From positions 62,001 to 126,000 of the forward strand of contig CAVVGT010000003.1 in assembly GCA_963747775.1 (NCBI GenBank): a stretch of DNA of 64,000 bases, given 5' to 3'. This document shows positions 36,807 through 45,726 of this stretch, piece after piece (the stretch's first letter is position 1; every line of letters begins with the position of its first letter). The translations under genes were made by a program, and so were the position numbers. The notes below the pieces were generated by a model, which worked only from the letters and a program-made list of their open reading frames with translations, was not told where the DNA came from and ran no database searches. Origin of the DNA: JAGVSZ01 sp963747775. Lineage in GTDB: Bacteria; Pseudomonadota; Gammaproteobacteria; Burkholderiales; SG8-39.

Positions 36807-37781
36807 TCACGGCTGCGGCGCTTCGGTTCGCATCGGCTTGGTCGGCGCGTCGATCGGCTCGCGCCGGACGCGCTCGTACTCGGCGATGACCTGCGCGCCG
36901 AGGAGGAGGACGATGGCCCCGATCTCGACGCTCAGCAGCACGATGATCGACGTCGTCAGCGAGCCGTACACGAGCTGGATCGACGACATCGAGGCGTAGT
37001 ACCAGACCAGGACGTGGCGGGTGATCTCCCATAACAACCCGGCGGTCACGCCGCCGATCAGCGCGTAGCGCACCGAGAGCCGGCCCACCGGCATCACGAG
37101 GTAGATCGCGGTCAGCATCAGGATCTCTCCGGCCACCCCGATGAGGTAGACGAGCGCGGTCGAAAGGCTGTCGAGCGAGCGCATCTCGCCGAAGACCTTC
37201 ATTTCCCGCGTGCCGAGGGACTGGAGCGCGCCGGAGACGACGGTCACCACGAGAAAGCCGATTCCCAGGAAAAGGATGAAAAGATAGGGCATCAGGACCG
37301 AAGTGAGGAACCGCCGCCGCTTCACCGCGACGCGATGGAAGAAGATCACCGACATCGCGTTCTCGAGCACGGTGAAAGCGAGCGCGCTGAAGAACACCAG
37401 CGTCAGCAGCAGCACCGGGCCGATGACGTGACGATGATCGAGGAAGGTGCGCAGCTCGTCCACGAGCGCGCCCGACCGGCCGGGCACGACGAACTCCAGG
37501 TACGCGCTGAGCGTCACCAGAAGCCGCTCGGCGTCGATGACGTGCGACAGCACGATCATCACGAGGATGAGCAGCGGCACGAGGGAAAGCAGCGTGTAGT
37601 AGGCGACGGCCCCCGCGAGGAGCAGGCCCTGGTTGGCGCGAAAGCCCTTGAGAACGCGCAAGGCAAAGGTCCCTGGATGCTTGAGAACCTTTCTGGTGTT
37701 GTCCGCCAGACGCATGATTGCCTTCAGCTCATCGAGCGATTGGGTGGCGCCAGTGAATCCCGGGATCGAGAACAAGCGCAC
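36807..37781 (-). CDS. YihY/virulence factor BrkB family membrane protein, copy 1
   Basis: A 324-residue inner-membrane protein with about six membrane segments. It has the family-typical N-terminal GAVAYYTLLSLVPLLIL, the middle VLENAMSVIFFHRV, and the C-terminal GSLTTSIIVLLSVEIGAIVLLLGAQVIAEYER. YihY/BrkB proteins (formerly called RNase BN in error) have an unsettled function. The start is a GTG at 37781 or the ATG at 37715 (MRLADNTRK); the longer one is given. A second member lies at 44769. A cytochrome b561 remnant lies directly upstream. Confidence 0.9.
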   Translation of the reverse strand: MRLFSIPGFTGATQSLDELKAIMRLADNTRKVLKHPGTFALRVLKGFRANQGLLLAGAVAYYTLLSLVPLLILVMIVLSHVIDAERLLVTLSAYLEFVVPGRSGALVDELRTFLDHRHVIGPVLLLTLVFFSALAFTVLENAMSVIFFHRVAVKRRRFLTSVLMPYLFILFLGIGFLVVTVVSGALQSLGTREMKVFGEMRSLDSLSTALVYLIGVAGEILMLTAIYLVMPVGRLSVRYALIGGVTAGLLWEITRHVLVWYYASMSSIQLVYGSLTTSIIVLLSVEIGAIVLLLGAQVIAEYERVRREPIDAPTKPMRTEAPQP

Positions 37782-37791
37782 CCCTGCGCCG

Positions 37792-37969
37792 TTACAGAGA
37801 GCGACGCCTTTGGCACCTCAGGAGGCTCGGCAACATGCGGGCAAGCACGTTGTCCTTGCGGATGAAGTAATGGAACAGCGCCGCGGCGACATACGACCAG
37901 TAGGGCCCCGAGCGGGACCTGGACAGCGATCAACGCCACCATCGACCAATGAAAGTGCCGCGCCGCGTG
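37792..37969 (-). pseudogene. Cytochrome b561-like C-terminal remnant
   Basis: On the minus strand a frame reads HWSMVALIAVQVPLGA and, after a one-base shift, SYVAAALFHYFIRKDNVLARMLP and a stop. This is the last membrane helix and C-terminal tail of a cytochrome b561 (HVAAALFHHFxRKDxVLxRMLP pattern). The rest of the gene is missing upstream. It is a decayed fragment that ends 10 bases before the BrkB-type gene. Confidence 0.7.
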
Positions 37970-38430
37970 ACTGTAGATCTACACACGTCCTGCCCTTGCG
38001 GCCGCCTTGTCCAGCCTCCTCGCGCTTGCCGCCAGGTCGTCCAAGCGCATTCTCCGCCCGTCGCTTTGAGTTCGCCGGAGTTGGCGGTTATACGCTCGCC
38101 GAGCGCCTACGCAGCTCCACCCGCATCGCGGCATTCACCGGACGGGCCGGCCACAGGATGTCGCGCGCGGTCGTGCAGCGGGATTTGATGACCATGTCAC
38201 CCAGTCGGTCGACGCCCGACGGCGGCGGCGGGTCGCCGCACTGCCACCGAGGCTCAGACGTCCCCGTAGCCGGTCCCCGAGCAGCCCGCAGACCGCGTCG
38301 CGGACTGGGAGATCATTCGGTGCTTGCCAGGATACGCCGGTAGATCGCACCCGCTGCTGTCTCGCCGAAAACGGCGAGGGACGCCGCTTCGTCCAAGGCA
38401 TTTTCTGCCGCTGTCGGCAGAGGTTGCATC
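37970..38430 (+). other. Gene-poor stretch, 461 bases
   Basis: Between the cytochrome b561 remnant and the hemerythrin gene. Frames here are Arg/Ser/Pro-rich and look accidental. No RNA gene, repeat or promoter was recognised. Confidence 0.5.
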
Positions 38431-38949
38431 TCACGCCTCAGCCTGCAACGCTTCCTTGCGCTCTGCAAGCGCCTGTCCGAGCGCCTTCAGATCGATACGG
38501 GCCTTGCGAAGCTGCGGAAAGAGCTCGTTGTGCTCTTCCTTGACGTGGTGCTTGATGTACTCGCCGAGCACCATTACGCGGGCATCGAAGAGCTCGTCGC
38601 CGGGGCTCGCGCCCTCGATCTCCGCGATCAGCGCCTTGGCAGATTGGTGCTCGACCGTCGCCTCGTCGAGCAGGTCGTCATTGCGCAGCGCCTCCCGCGC
38701 GGCCGGATAGAAGATCTCTTCCTCGATCTGCGCATGCACCTTGAGCTCAGCGCAGATTTGCGCGGCGAGCAACGCCTTGCGATCGTCCGTGCGTGCCTTC
38801 TCGAACTGGTCGAAAAGGTCCGCAACTTTGCGATGGTCGTTCCTGAGGAGCTGAAGCGCATCGCGCGGCGTCGGGCTACGGCGTGCGGGCGCGCGTGTGC
38901 TGCTGGTCCTCGCGAAGGCGTTGCGGTTCGTGGAGGGCTGTGCGGGCAT
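38431..38949 (-). CDS. Hemerythrin-like domain protein, copy 1
   Basis: A 172-residue soluble protein. After a basic, Ser/Ala-rich N-terminus (about 40 residues) it has the HHE/hemerythrin four-helix pattern: RNDHRKVADLFDQFEKA, HAQIEEEIFYPAARE, VEHQSAKALIAEIE and GEYIKHHVKEEHNELFPQ. His and Glu residues suited to a di-iron site are present. Such proteins may bind oxygen or nitric oxide, or sense iron and redox; the exact role is unknown. The start is the ATG at 38949. A close paralogue is at 42320-42835. Confidence 0.88.
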   Translation of the reverse strand: MPAQPSTNRNAFARTSSTRAPARRSPTPRDALQLLRNDHRKVADLFDQFEKARTDDRKALLAAQICAELKVHAQIEEEIFYPAAREALRNDDLLDEATVEHQSAKALIAEIEGASPGDELFDARVMVLGEYIKHHVKEEHNELFPQLRKARIDLKALGQALAERKEALQAEA

Positions 38950-39556
38950 GGTGGGGCTCCAGTTCGTTGCTAAGGGGACGCGCACTAGAGGCAAGCGTTG
39001 TGCCCGAGGCGGAGGAAGAAGCATGAACGGGACCCGGGTGACGGCAGATCAAGGCTCGCGCTTCGGACGGCAGGTGTATCGCCCGACCGCGCCGCGAGCG
39101 CCGACGAGCGCGAGGCGCCGTCCCCTCAGGGCTTCGGGATCTCGGCGCGGTTTATGGGGCGATTCATCGCGTGCCGCTCTCCAGGCGTCGTCCGCAGCGC
39201 AGTCACCGGATGCCGCAAGTCTATGGCCCGATCGGACGGGTTGAGAGGAAACACGATTGCGGCGCGTGGCGCAATCTATCGTCGTTGGGCGACAAGCCAG
39301 GTTCGCGTTCGCGTCTTCTCCCGCGGCGTGTAACTTCTTCAACGCATCGTAAGCTTTCCTGGACGCCTGTTGGTCCGATCAGCGCGCAGTCCTGCACCGA
39401 GCGCTTGGCCCCTAGTCGTGCTAGGACTTCGGGCCGATCCCAGCACACGCGATGCCAATCTCCCCGCACCCAGCGCGACGCAAACGGGCCGGTACGCCAC
39501 CCCGCGACCTGTGTCCGAGTACCGGCGTCGGACAAGCGAAGGCTGACGAGTCCCTT
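38950..39556 (+). other. Gene-poor stretch, 607 bases
   Basis: Between the hemerythrin gene and the cupin remnant. Frames present are Arg/Ala/Pro-rich and overlap on both strands without a family match. Nothing regulatory was recognised. Confidence 0.5.
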
Positions 39557-39727
39557 GCGCCCGCGCGGCAACGGTTCGCCGTCGCGGCGATAGGCCGGTG
39601 GCACGTAGACGTTCAGCGTCCGCAGGGGCGCCCGGCCGGTGTTGCGGACCTCGTGCTTCGCGCCGCGCTCGATGAGCAGCAAGGTGCCCGGCCGCAGCGG
39701 GTAGCTATCGGCGGCGCGACGGCGGGC
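39557..39727 (-). pseudogene. Cupin-domain remnant
   Basis: On the minus strand a frame limited upstream by a stop (39728-39730) reads SYPLRPGTLLLIERGAKHEV, RNTGRAPLRTLNVYVPPAY and RRDGEPLPRGR, which is the second half of a small cupin protein (the GTLLLIERGxxHEVRNTG strand pair and the YVPPAY end). The N-terminal cupin motif is missing, and the frame runs on into unrelated sequence at the 3' side. It is a truncated fragment immediately upstream of the catalase gene, on the opposite strand. Confidence 0.7.
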
Positions 39728-39789
39728 TTACGTAGCGCGCAGGGCACGCGCATTGCTCTGCGTCCCAAACCCTTTCCTCGCGGTGAGCC

Positions 39790-42201
39790 ATGGCCAAACG
39801 CAATACGCGCAACACCAAATCTTCTGTCGACTCGAACGGCCCGGCGAAATCGTCGGCGCGCGCGACGATCAGCGGCCCAGCCGCCCCGGGCGGTCCCACC
39901 ACGGACCCTCTCGCCGCGAAGGTCGCGGCCGTCGAGGCCCTCGCTAGAGCGATGCCGTTCAACAAGATCAAGGCGCTCGAACACGGCGCAGCGGCAGCGG
40001 CCCCGCAGGCCGGCGAGTGCATCGAGCCGACCGGCACTGCTGCGACGGCCAGCACGCTGACCGAGGAAAACGCCTCGGACAAGGCCGGGGCCGGGCCGCG
40101 CCAGCCGGGGCACAACCCGAACAACGGCTCGCTCGACCGAGTCCGCGTCGACTCCGGCGGACGCGCGCTCACCACCAACCAGGGCGTCGTCGTCGCGGAG
40201 AACCAGAACTCGCTCAAGGCGGGGCTGCGCGGGCCGGCGCTGCTCGCCGACTTCATCCTGCGCGAGAAGATCACTCACTTCGACCACGAGCGAATTCCCG
40301 AGCGGGTGGTGCATGCCCGCGGTTCCGCCGCGCACGGCTACTTCGAGTGCGAGGAGTCGCTCGCCGAATACACCTGCGCCTCGCTGTTCGCGTCGGCGGG
40401 CAGGCGCACTCCGGTGTTCGTCCGCTTCTCGACCGTCGCCGGCGAGCGCGGCTCGGCCGACACGGTGCGCGACGTGCGGGGCTTCGCCGTCAAGCTCTAC
40501 ACCGATGCCGGCAACTTCGACATCGTCGGCAACAACATCCCGGTGTTCTTCATCCAGGACGCAATGAAGTTCCCCGACCTCGTGCACGCGCTCAAGCCGG
40601 AGCCGCACTTCGCGATGCCGCAGGCCTCCAGCGCGCACGACACCTTCTGGGACTTCGTATCGCTGATGCCGGAATCGACCCACATGCTGATGTGGGTCAT
40701 GTCGGACCGGGCCATCCCCCGCAGCTACCGCATGATGCAGGGGTTCGGGGTGCACACCTTCCGGCTCGTGAACCAGGCCGGCAAGTCGAGGTTCGTCAAG
40801 TTCCACTGGAGCCCGGTGGCCGGAACGCACTCCCTCGACTGGGACGAGGCGGTGAAGATTTCCGGCGCCGATGCCGACTTCCACCGGCGCGACCTGTGGG
40901 AGGCGATCGAAGCGGGCGCGTATCCCGAGTACGAGCTGGGGGTCCAGATCTTCACCGAGGCGCAGGCCGAGAAGTTCAGCTTCGACGTGCTCGACGCGAC
41001 CAAGATCGTGCCCGAGGAGCTCGTTCCGCTGCGCCACGTCGGGCGCTTGGTGCTAAACCGCAATCCCGACAACTTCTTCGCGGAGACCGAGCAGGTCGCC
41101 TTCTGCACTGCGAACATCGTCCCGGGGATCGACTTCAGCAACGATCCGCTGCTCGCGGGGCGGATCCACTCGTATTTCGACACCCAGCTCACGCGGCTCG
41201 GTGGGCCGAACTTCCACGAGATCCCGATCAACGCGCCGCTCGCGCAGGTGCACAACAACCAGCGCGACGGGATGCACCGTCAGTCGATCGCGCGCGGGCG
41301 GGTCGCCTACGAGCCGAACTCGCTCGGCGGGGGCTGCCCCTTCCAGGCCGGCATGCGCGGCTTCAGGTCGTTCCCCGAGCGCATGGAGGGGGACGCGGTG
41401 CGCGGGAAGCCGGAGCGCTTCGCCGATCACTACACCCAGGCGCGCCTCTTCTACAACAGCCAGACGGCGACCGAGCAGGCGCACATCGTGCGCGCGTTCC
41501 GGTTCGAGCTGACCCGCGTACAGACCCGGGCGGTCCGGGAGCGCGTCGTGGCGATGCTTGCCAACGTCGATGAAGGCTTAGCCTCGAGAATCGCCGCCGG
41601 CCTGGGCATGTCGATGCCCCCGTCGCTGCCGCCGGTGCTGGGAAAACCCGTGAAACCCGAAGTCGAGCGCTCACCCGCGCTGTCGCTTCTTGCGCGGCCG
41701 GGGGGCGGCAGCATCCGTACGCGCCGCGTCGCGATTCTCGTCGGGAACGGCGTGAAGCCCGCGAGCGCCGCGGAAATCCATCGCGCGCTGAGCGAAGCGG
41801 GTGCGGTGCCGCGCTACGTGGGAACCCGCCTGGGCAAAGTGAAAGGCGACGGTGGGGGCGAGCTCGACGTGGAAGCGAGTCTCGAGGCCGCCCCCTCGGT
41901 GCTGTTCGATGCGATGGTGCTGCCCGACGGCGAGGCCGGCGTGGGTGCGCTCGTCGCAGAGGGGCAGGTGATCGAGTTCCTTAAGGACCAGTATCGTCAC
42001 TGCAAGCCGATCCTCGTCCTGGGCCGCGGCGCCGCGCTGCTCGAAGCGGCCGGAATCGCGGACGCATTGCCGAGCGGCGCACCCGATCCTGGTCTGGTGC
42101 TCGCGCCCTCCGGCGATGCACCCTCCGCGCTGCCGGCGTTCATCCAGGCAATCGCGAGGCACCGTCACTTCGAGCGCGAGACCGACCCCCCCTCGGTCTG
42201 A
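39790..42201 (+). CDS. katE: Large-subunit (HPII-type, clade 2) catalase
   Basis: 803 residues, converting hydrogen peroxide to water and oxygen. The heme-catalase core has catalytic His175 in ERVVHARGSAAHGYF, GNNIPVFFIQDA, and proximal heme ligand Tyr462 in SYFDTQLTRLG. The C-terminal flavodoxin-like domain (RRVAILVGNGVKPAS onward) marks the large-subunit clade. The first ~90 residues are an extra Ala/Gly/Thr-rich region not seen in most catalases. The start is the ATG at 39790 with cctttcctcgcggtgag before it and no strong ribosome site. A hairpin terminator follows at 42280. Confidence 0.96.
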   Translation: MAKRNTRNTKSSVDSNGPAKSSARATISGPAAPGGPTTDPLAAKVAAVEALARAMPFNKIKALEHGAAAAAPQAGECIEPTGTAATASTLTEENASDKAGAGPRQPGHNPNNGSLDRVRVDSGGRALTTNQGVVVAENQNSLKAGLRGPALLADFILREKITHFDHERIPERVVHARGSAAHGYFECEESLAEYTCASLFASAGRRTPVFVRFSTVAGERGSADTVRDVRGFAVKLYTDAGNFDIVGNNIPVFFIQDAMKFPDLVHALKPEPHFAMPQASSAHDTFWDFVSLMPESTHMLMWVMSDRAIPRSYRMMQGFGVHTFRLVNQAGKSRFVKFHWSPVAGTHSLDWDEAVKISGADADFHRRDLWEAIEAGAYPEYELGVQIFTEAQAEKFSFDVLDATKIVPEELVPLRHVGRLVLNRNPDNFFAETEQVAFCTANIVPGIDFSNDPLLAGRIHSYFDTQLTRLGGPNFHEIPINAPLAQVHNNQRDGMHRQSIARGRVAYEPNSLGGGCPFQAGMRGFRSFPERMEGDAVRGKPERFADHYTQARLFYNSQTATEQAHIVRAFRFELTRVQTRAVRERVVAMLANVDEGLASRIAAGLGMSMPPSLPPVLGKPVKPEVERSPALSLLARPGGGSIRTRRVAILVGNGVKPASAAEIHRALSEAGAVPRYVGTRLGKVKGDGGGELDVEASLEAAPSVLFDAMVLPDGEAGVGALVAEGQVIEFLKDQYRHCKPILVLGRGAALLEAAGIADALPSGAPDPGLVLAPSGDAPSALPAFIQAIARHRHFERETDPPSV

Positions 42202-42279
42202 TCACGCGGCCGCGGTCAGGGCGCTTACGTCCTCTCCCTATTCGCCGGGATGATCGGCGGAGGGATCGGCGCGAACCAG

Positions 42280-42310
42280 AAACACGCCGCGCTTTGGGCG
42301 CGGCGTGTTT
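42280..42310. terminator. Bidirectional hairpin between catalase and hemerythrin genes
   Basis: Perfect 13-bp stem (aaacacgccgcgc, 42280-42292; gcgcggcgtgttt, 42298-42310) with a 5-base loop between convergent genes. The A-rich left arm and T-rich right arm give short T tails on both strands, so it can serve both the catalase gene (stop 42201) and the hemerythrin gene (stop 42320). Confidence 0.82.
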
Positions 42311-42319
42311 GCGTCGAGG

Positions 42320-42835
42320 TCAGTCGGCCTCGGCAGTTTCGGCGGTCGCGACGCCCATTTCCTCGATCAGTTCGTCCTTGCGCGAGCGCATCCGCGCGCC
42401 CAGGTCCTCGAGGTCGAGCCCCGTCTTCTTCACCTTCGGGAACAGCTCGCCTTCCTCCTCCTTCACGTGGTGCTTGATGTATTCCGACAGCACGGTGAAG
42501 GTGGCGGCATAGTGCGGCTCCTCCGCGCCGAGGCCCTCGAGCCGGGCGATGAGCATTTTCGCCGTGTCGTGCTCGACCTCGGCCTCGTCGATGAGGGACG
42601 TGTCGTCCGCCTCGAGAGCGTCGCGGACGGCCGGATAGAACAGCTCTTCTTCCAGGGTGGCGTGGATCTTCAGCTCGGTGCACGCCTGCTCGACGATCTT
42701 GCTGCACGCCATCGCATCCTCGCGGTCGGCCTTCTCGAACTCGTCAAACAGCTTCTCCACCTTGCGGTGATCCTCGCGCAACAGTTCGATCGCGTCGCTC
42801 TCGGTCGCGCGCTTGCGGGTCTTGGTCGATCCCAT
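42320..42835 (-). CDS. Hemerythrin-like domain protein, copy 2
   Basis: A 171-residue acidic protein with the hemerythrin four-helix pattern: REDHRKVEKLFDEFEKA, HATLEEELFYPAVRDAL, VEHDTAKMLIARLEG and SEYIKHHVKEEEGELFPKV. It aligns nearly end to end with the copy at 38431, including the positions of the His/Glu ligands, but its N-terminus is shorter. The start is the ATG at 42835 with gagatg upstream. It converges with the catalase gene across a shared terminator. It may be part of the oxidative or nitrosative stress response together with catalase; that is inference. Confidence 0.88.
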   Translation of the reverse strand: MGSTKTRKRATESDAIELLREDHRKVEKLFDEFEKADREDAMACSKIVEQACTELKIHATLEEELFYPAVRDALEADDTSLIDEAEVEHDTAKMLIARLEGLGAEEPHYAATFTVLSEYIKHHVKEEEGELFPKVKKTGLDLEDLGARMRSRKDELIEEMGVATAETAEAD

Positions 42836-42994
42836 CGGGGCATCTCCTTTTCGCGTGGGGTTGATCGGGCAACGCGCACCAGCAATCCGCGTACCGAAGC
42901 GGCGCTGCGTTCTTCGTGCCTTACGGTCGCCGAAGGGATGTAGGACCTGCGCAGGCGCGCAACTTCTACCGATCGGTGCGGGCCGACGCCGCAG

Positions 42995-43990
42995 TCAGAT
43001 GGCGCCGACGCTCCCGGTGACGGGCAACACGATCCCGGTGATGTACGCCGAGCACACGGGCGACGCCAGGAAGACGTACGCCGGCGAAAGCTCCTCGGGC
43101 TGCGCGACGCGCTTCATATCGGTGTTGTGCCCGAACTCGGCGACCTTCTCGGCCGGCTTGTCGGCCGGATTCAGCGGCGTCCAGACCGGTCCCGGCGCGA
43201 CGGCGTTCACGCGGATTGCCTTGCTCGCGAGGTTCTGCGCGAGCGACTTGGTGAACGCGTGGATGGCGCCCTTGGTCGTCGAATAGTCGAGCAGGCTGGG
43301 GCTACCCTCCAGGCCGACGACGGAGCCGGTGTTGATGATCGAGCCGCCGCGCTTGAGGTGGCGCAGGGCGGCGCGGGCCATGTGGAAATAGCCGTATACG
43401 TTGGTGCGGAGCGTTTCGTCAAAGCGCTCGTCCGAGATGTCCTCCAGCGAGTCGGCGTGCTCCTGGAAGGCCGCGTTGTTCACCAGGACGTCGAGTCCGC
43501 CGAGCTCGCGCACGACCCGGTCGACCGCCTTGCGACAGAACGTGCTGTCCTTCACGTCGCCGGCAATCGTCAGGCACCGCCGTCCTTCGGCTTCCACGTA
43601 GCGCTGCGTCTTTCGGGCGTCGGCGTGCTCGCTGAGGTAGAGGATCGCGACGTCGGCGCCTTCGCGCGCGAACAGCACCGCCACGGCGCGACCGATGCCG
43701 GAATCGCCTCCGGTGACGATGGCGACCATGTCCTCGAGCTTGCCGCTGCCCTGGTAGTCGGGCGCGAGAAACCGGGGCGCGAGCTCGAGGTCGGCCTCGT
43801 TGCCCGGTTTCGCGATGTGCTGTGCCGGAAGCGTAGCCGGCTGCTTGCGCCGACCCGCCTGCACCGGATTGCCGTCTTCGGATTTCTTGTGCTCCCGCGG
43901 CCGATCGCGCGCATCCTGATCGCGCTGGATGCGTCGCTGCTTTGCCGCGACCGCTTCGCCGTGCGATCGCGCCTTGTCCGGCTTAGCCAT
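42995..43990 (-). CDS. SDR-family oxidoreductase (general stress type)
   Basis: A short-chain dehydrogenase of about 331 residues. The first ~85 residues are a charged Lys/Arg/Gln-rich extension, as in YdaD/YhdF-like general-stress SDRs. The Rossmann domain has the NAD(P) motif TGGDSGIGRA, VNNAAF, Ser in NTGSVVGLEG and the catalytic Tyr-x3-Lys in DYSTTKGAIHAF, then the PGPVWTPL loop. The start chosen is the ATG at 43990 (MAKPDK); an ATG two codons upstream at 43996 is equally possible. The gene is beside catalase and hemerythrins, consistent with a stress role. The substrate is unknown. Confidence 0.92.
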   Translation of the reverse strand: MAKPDKARSHGEAVAAKQRRIQRDQDARDRPREHKKSEDGNPVQAGRRKQPATLPAQHIAKPGNEADLELAPRFLAPDYQGSGKLEDMVAIVTGGDSGIGRAVAVLFAREGADVAILYLSEHADARKTQRYVEAEGRRCLTIAGDVKDSTFCRKAVDRVVRELGGLDVLVNNAAFQEHADSLEDISDERFDETLRTNVYGYFHMARAALRHLKRGGSIINTGSVVGLEGSPSLLDYSTTKGAIHAFTKSLAQNLASKAIRVNAVAPGPVWTPLNPADKPAEKVAEFGHNTDMKRVAQPEELSPAYVFLASPVCSAYITGIVLPVTGSVGAI

Positions 43991-44031
43991 CGTCATTTCC
44001 GGACATCGTTCATCGCTCCGGTCGACGCGCT

Positions 44032-44196
44032 TCAGCGACGCAGCCGCGTCATTCCGAGGAATGCGGCGATGAGGATCATGCCGACGAGGAGGAACGCGTA
44101 GGCCGCGTCGTGCGATCCCGCCCCGCCCACGCCGGCATACCCGAGCACGCCGGCAATCCCCGCGAGGATGAGTGCTACCACCGCGCCCTGCAACAT
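44032..44196 (-). CDS. DUF1328-like small membrane protein, copy 3
   Basis: A 54-residue hydrophobic protein, start at the ATG at 44196, with aaggg about 6 bases upstream. It has two membrane segments (AVVALILAGIAGVLGYAGVGG, split around the Gly-rich turn, and AFLLVGMILIAAFLGM) and a basic tail, TRLRR. Length, topology and turn match the two DUF1328 genes at 68 and 8618, though the opening aromatic motif is lost, so it is a divergent member. It is upstream of the SDR gene on the same strand (gap of 41 bases) and may be cotranscribed with it. Confidence 0.72.
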   Translation of the reverse strand: MLQGAVVALILAGIAGVLGYAGVGGAGSHDAAYAFLLVGMILIAAFLGMTRLRR

Positions 44197-44295
44197 GGCG
44201 ACCCTTCCGGTCAGGAGTCACTGCACCATTTGCAAACTACGGGCCCGGCTCGGGCCGGGGGCGTCTGCGCGGCACGCCGATTGCGAGGCCCGCGC

Positions 44296-44718
44296 ATGGC
44301 GGGAAAAAGACCATCGATCTTCGGACGGTTCTCGCGCGGGGTGGCCAGCACGTGCGGGCGGCCGGGCGCCTTCGCCGCCGCGGTACTGGTGATTCTCGTC
44401 TGGGCTGTCGCCGGCCCGCTGTTCGAGTTCAGCGACACGTGGCAGCTCGTCATCAATACCGGGACGACCATCGTCACCTTTCTCATGGTCTTTCTGATCC
44501 AGAACACGCAGAACCGGGATACCGAGGCGGTGCACGTGAAACTGGACGAGCTGCTTCGCGCGATCGCCGGTGCGCACGCCGGGCTGATCGACCTCGAGGA
44601 GCTGGACGACGACGACCGCGCCCGGATACGGGCGGTGTACGCCCGCCTCGCAAAGGACGCCAGAGCGTCGGTCAAGGGCGGTGGGAGCGATACCGAAGTC
44701 CGGGACGTTTCCCTCTGA
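44296..44718 (+). CDS. Low-affinity iron permease family protein
   Basis: A 140-residue membrane protein. The start is the ATG at 44296 (MAGKRPSIFGRF); the frame is open upstream but codes low-complexity residues. The sequence has the iron permease (DUF2233/Fet4-like) pattern: FSRGVASTCGRPGAFAAAVLVILVWAVAGPLF, then SDTWQLVINTGTT and VTFLMVFLIQNTQNRDTEAV. It has two or three membrane segments and a cytoplasmic acidic C-tail (DLEELDDDD). The family is named from yeast Fet4, but the bacterial members' transport role is not proved. It is probably cotranscribed with the BrkB gene 50 bases downstream. Confidence 0.85.
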   Translation: MAGKRPSIFGRFSRGVASTCGRPGAFAAAVLVILVWAVAGPLFEFSDTWQLVINTGTTIVTFLMVFLIQNTQNRDTEAVHVKLDELLRAIAGAHAGLIDLEELDDDDRARIRAVYARLAKDARASVKGGGSDTEVRDVSL

Positions 44719-44768
44719 CCGCCTTGGCGCGCCGCGCTCCTTCACTGGCACGCAGAGCCGAGAATCGG

Positions 44769-45647
44769 ATGCCCATTGCGGCCGAACCAAGTGCAATGCG
44801 CGGAACGCGCGAGGGCGGCATCAAGCGCCTCTGGCACGCGCTCACCCAGCTGGCCAGCGCATGGTCGGAGGACCGCTGCAGCCGCAAGGCCGCGGCGGTG
44901 GCGTACTACACCGCCTTCTCCCTTGCGCCGGTCCTCGTCATAGTGCTCGCCGTCGCCGGCCTGCTCGTCGAGACGACCGCGCTGAGCGCAGCGATCCTCG
45001 ACCAGACGCGCATGCTGATCGGGGAACCGGGCGCGGCGCTGCTCGGCGACCTGCTCGCCGCAAGCACGCGCAAGACCGAGCGCGGGTGGGCCGCGCTCGC
45101 GGCCTTCGCCGCGCTTCTGGTCGGAGCGACCACCGCATTCGCCGAACTGAAGGACAGCCTCGATGAGATCTTTCGCGTCGAACGCCGCAGACCCCCCGGC
45201 CTCTGGGGGCTGCTCCGATCGCGGCTGCTCTCGTTCGGTCTCGTCCTGGTGCTCGCTTTCCTGCTGCTGGTATCGCTGGCAGTCAATGCGGTGCTCGCGG
45301 TGATTTCGACCCGACTGATCGGCGCCGAAGCCGGCTGGCTGCTGACCGTCCTGTCGTGGGTGGCCACGCTCGTCGTGGTGATCGGGCTCTTTGCGGCGAT
45401 CTACAAGCTGCTCCCCGAGGCGCGACTCGCGTGGCGGGACGTCCTGCTCTCCGCGGGCATCACCGCGCTGCTGTTCCTCGCGGGACGGCTGGCGATCGGC
45501 CTATATCTCGGGAACTCCGCCCCGGCGTCGGCGTTCGGCGCGGCGGGCTCGCTGGCCATCCTGCTGCTCTGGGTCTTCTATTCGGCGAGCATCTTCTTCG
45601 TCGGGGCTGAGATCACCCGCCTGTTCATCGCCCGACGCACGCGTTGA
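44769..45647 (+). CDS. YihY/virulence factor BrkB family membrane protein, copy 2
   Basis: A 292-residue inner-membrane protein with about six membrane segments. The family motifs RKAAAVAYYTAFSLAPVLVIV, AFAELKDSLDEIFRV and FGAAGSLAILLLWVFYSASIFFVGAEITRLF are complete. It differs clearly from the copy at 36807, so it is not a recent duplicate. Start at the ATG at 44769; the short spacing after the iron permease gene (50 bases) suggests one transcript. Transport substrate unknown. Confidence 0.92.
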   Translation: MPIAAEPSAMRGTREGGIKRLWHALTQLASAWSEDRCSRKAAAVAYYTAFSLAPVLVIVLAVAGLLVETTALSAAILDQTRMLIGEPGAALLGDLLAASTRKTERGWAALAAFAALLVGATTAFAELKDSLDEIFRVERRRPPGLWGLLRSRLLSFGLVLVLAFLLLVSLAVNAVLAVISTRLIGAEAGWLLTVLSWVATLVVVIGLFAAIYKLLPEARLAWRDVLLSAGITALLFLAGRLAIGLYLGNSAPASAFGAAGSLAILLLWVFYSASIFFVGAEITRLFIARRTR

Positions 45648-45726
45648 GGGACCCGGAGCGGCGAGCGCCTGCGCGGCCGGCCGCAACGTCGCGAGGGACG
45701 GGCACGCTGCTTGCGACTCCGCGGGC

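Noticed and set aside
38135..38434. 100-codon minus-strand frame in the gap before the hemerythrin gene
   Set aside because: Arg/Ser/Pro-rich, no ribosome site and no family resemblance.
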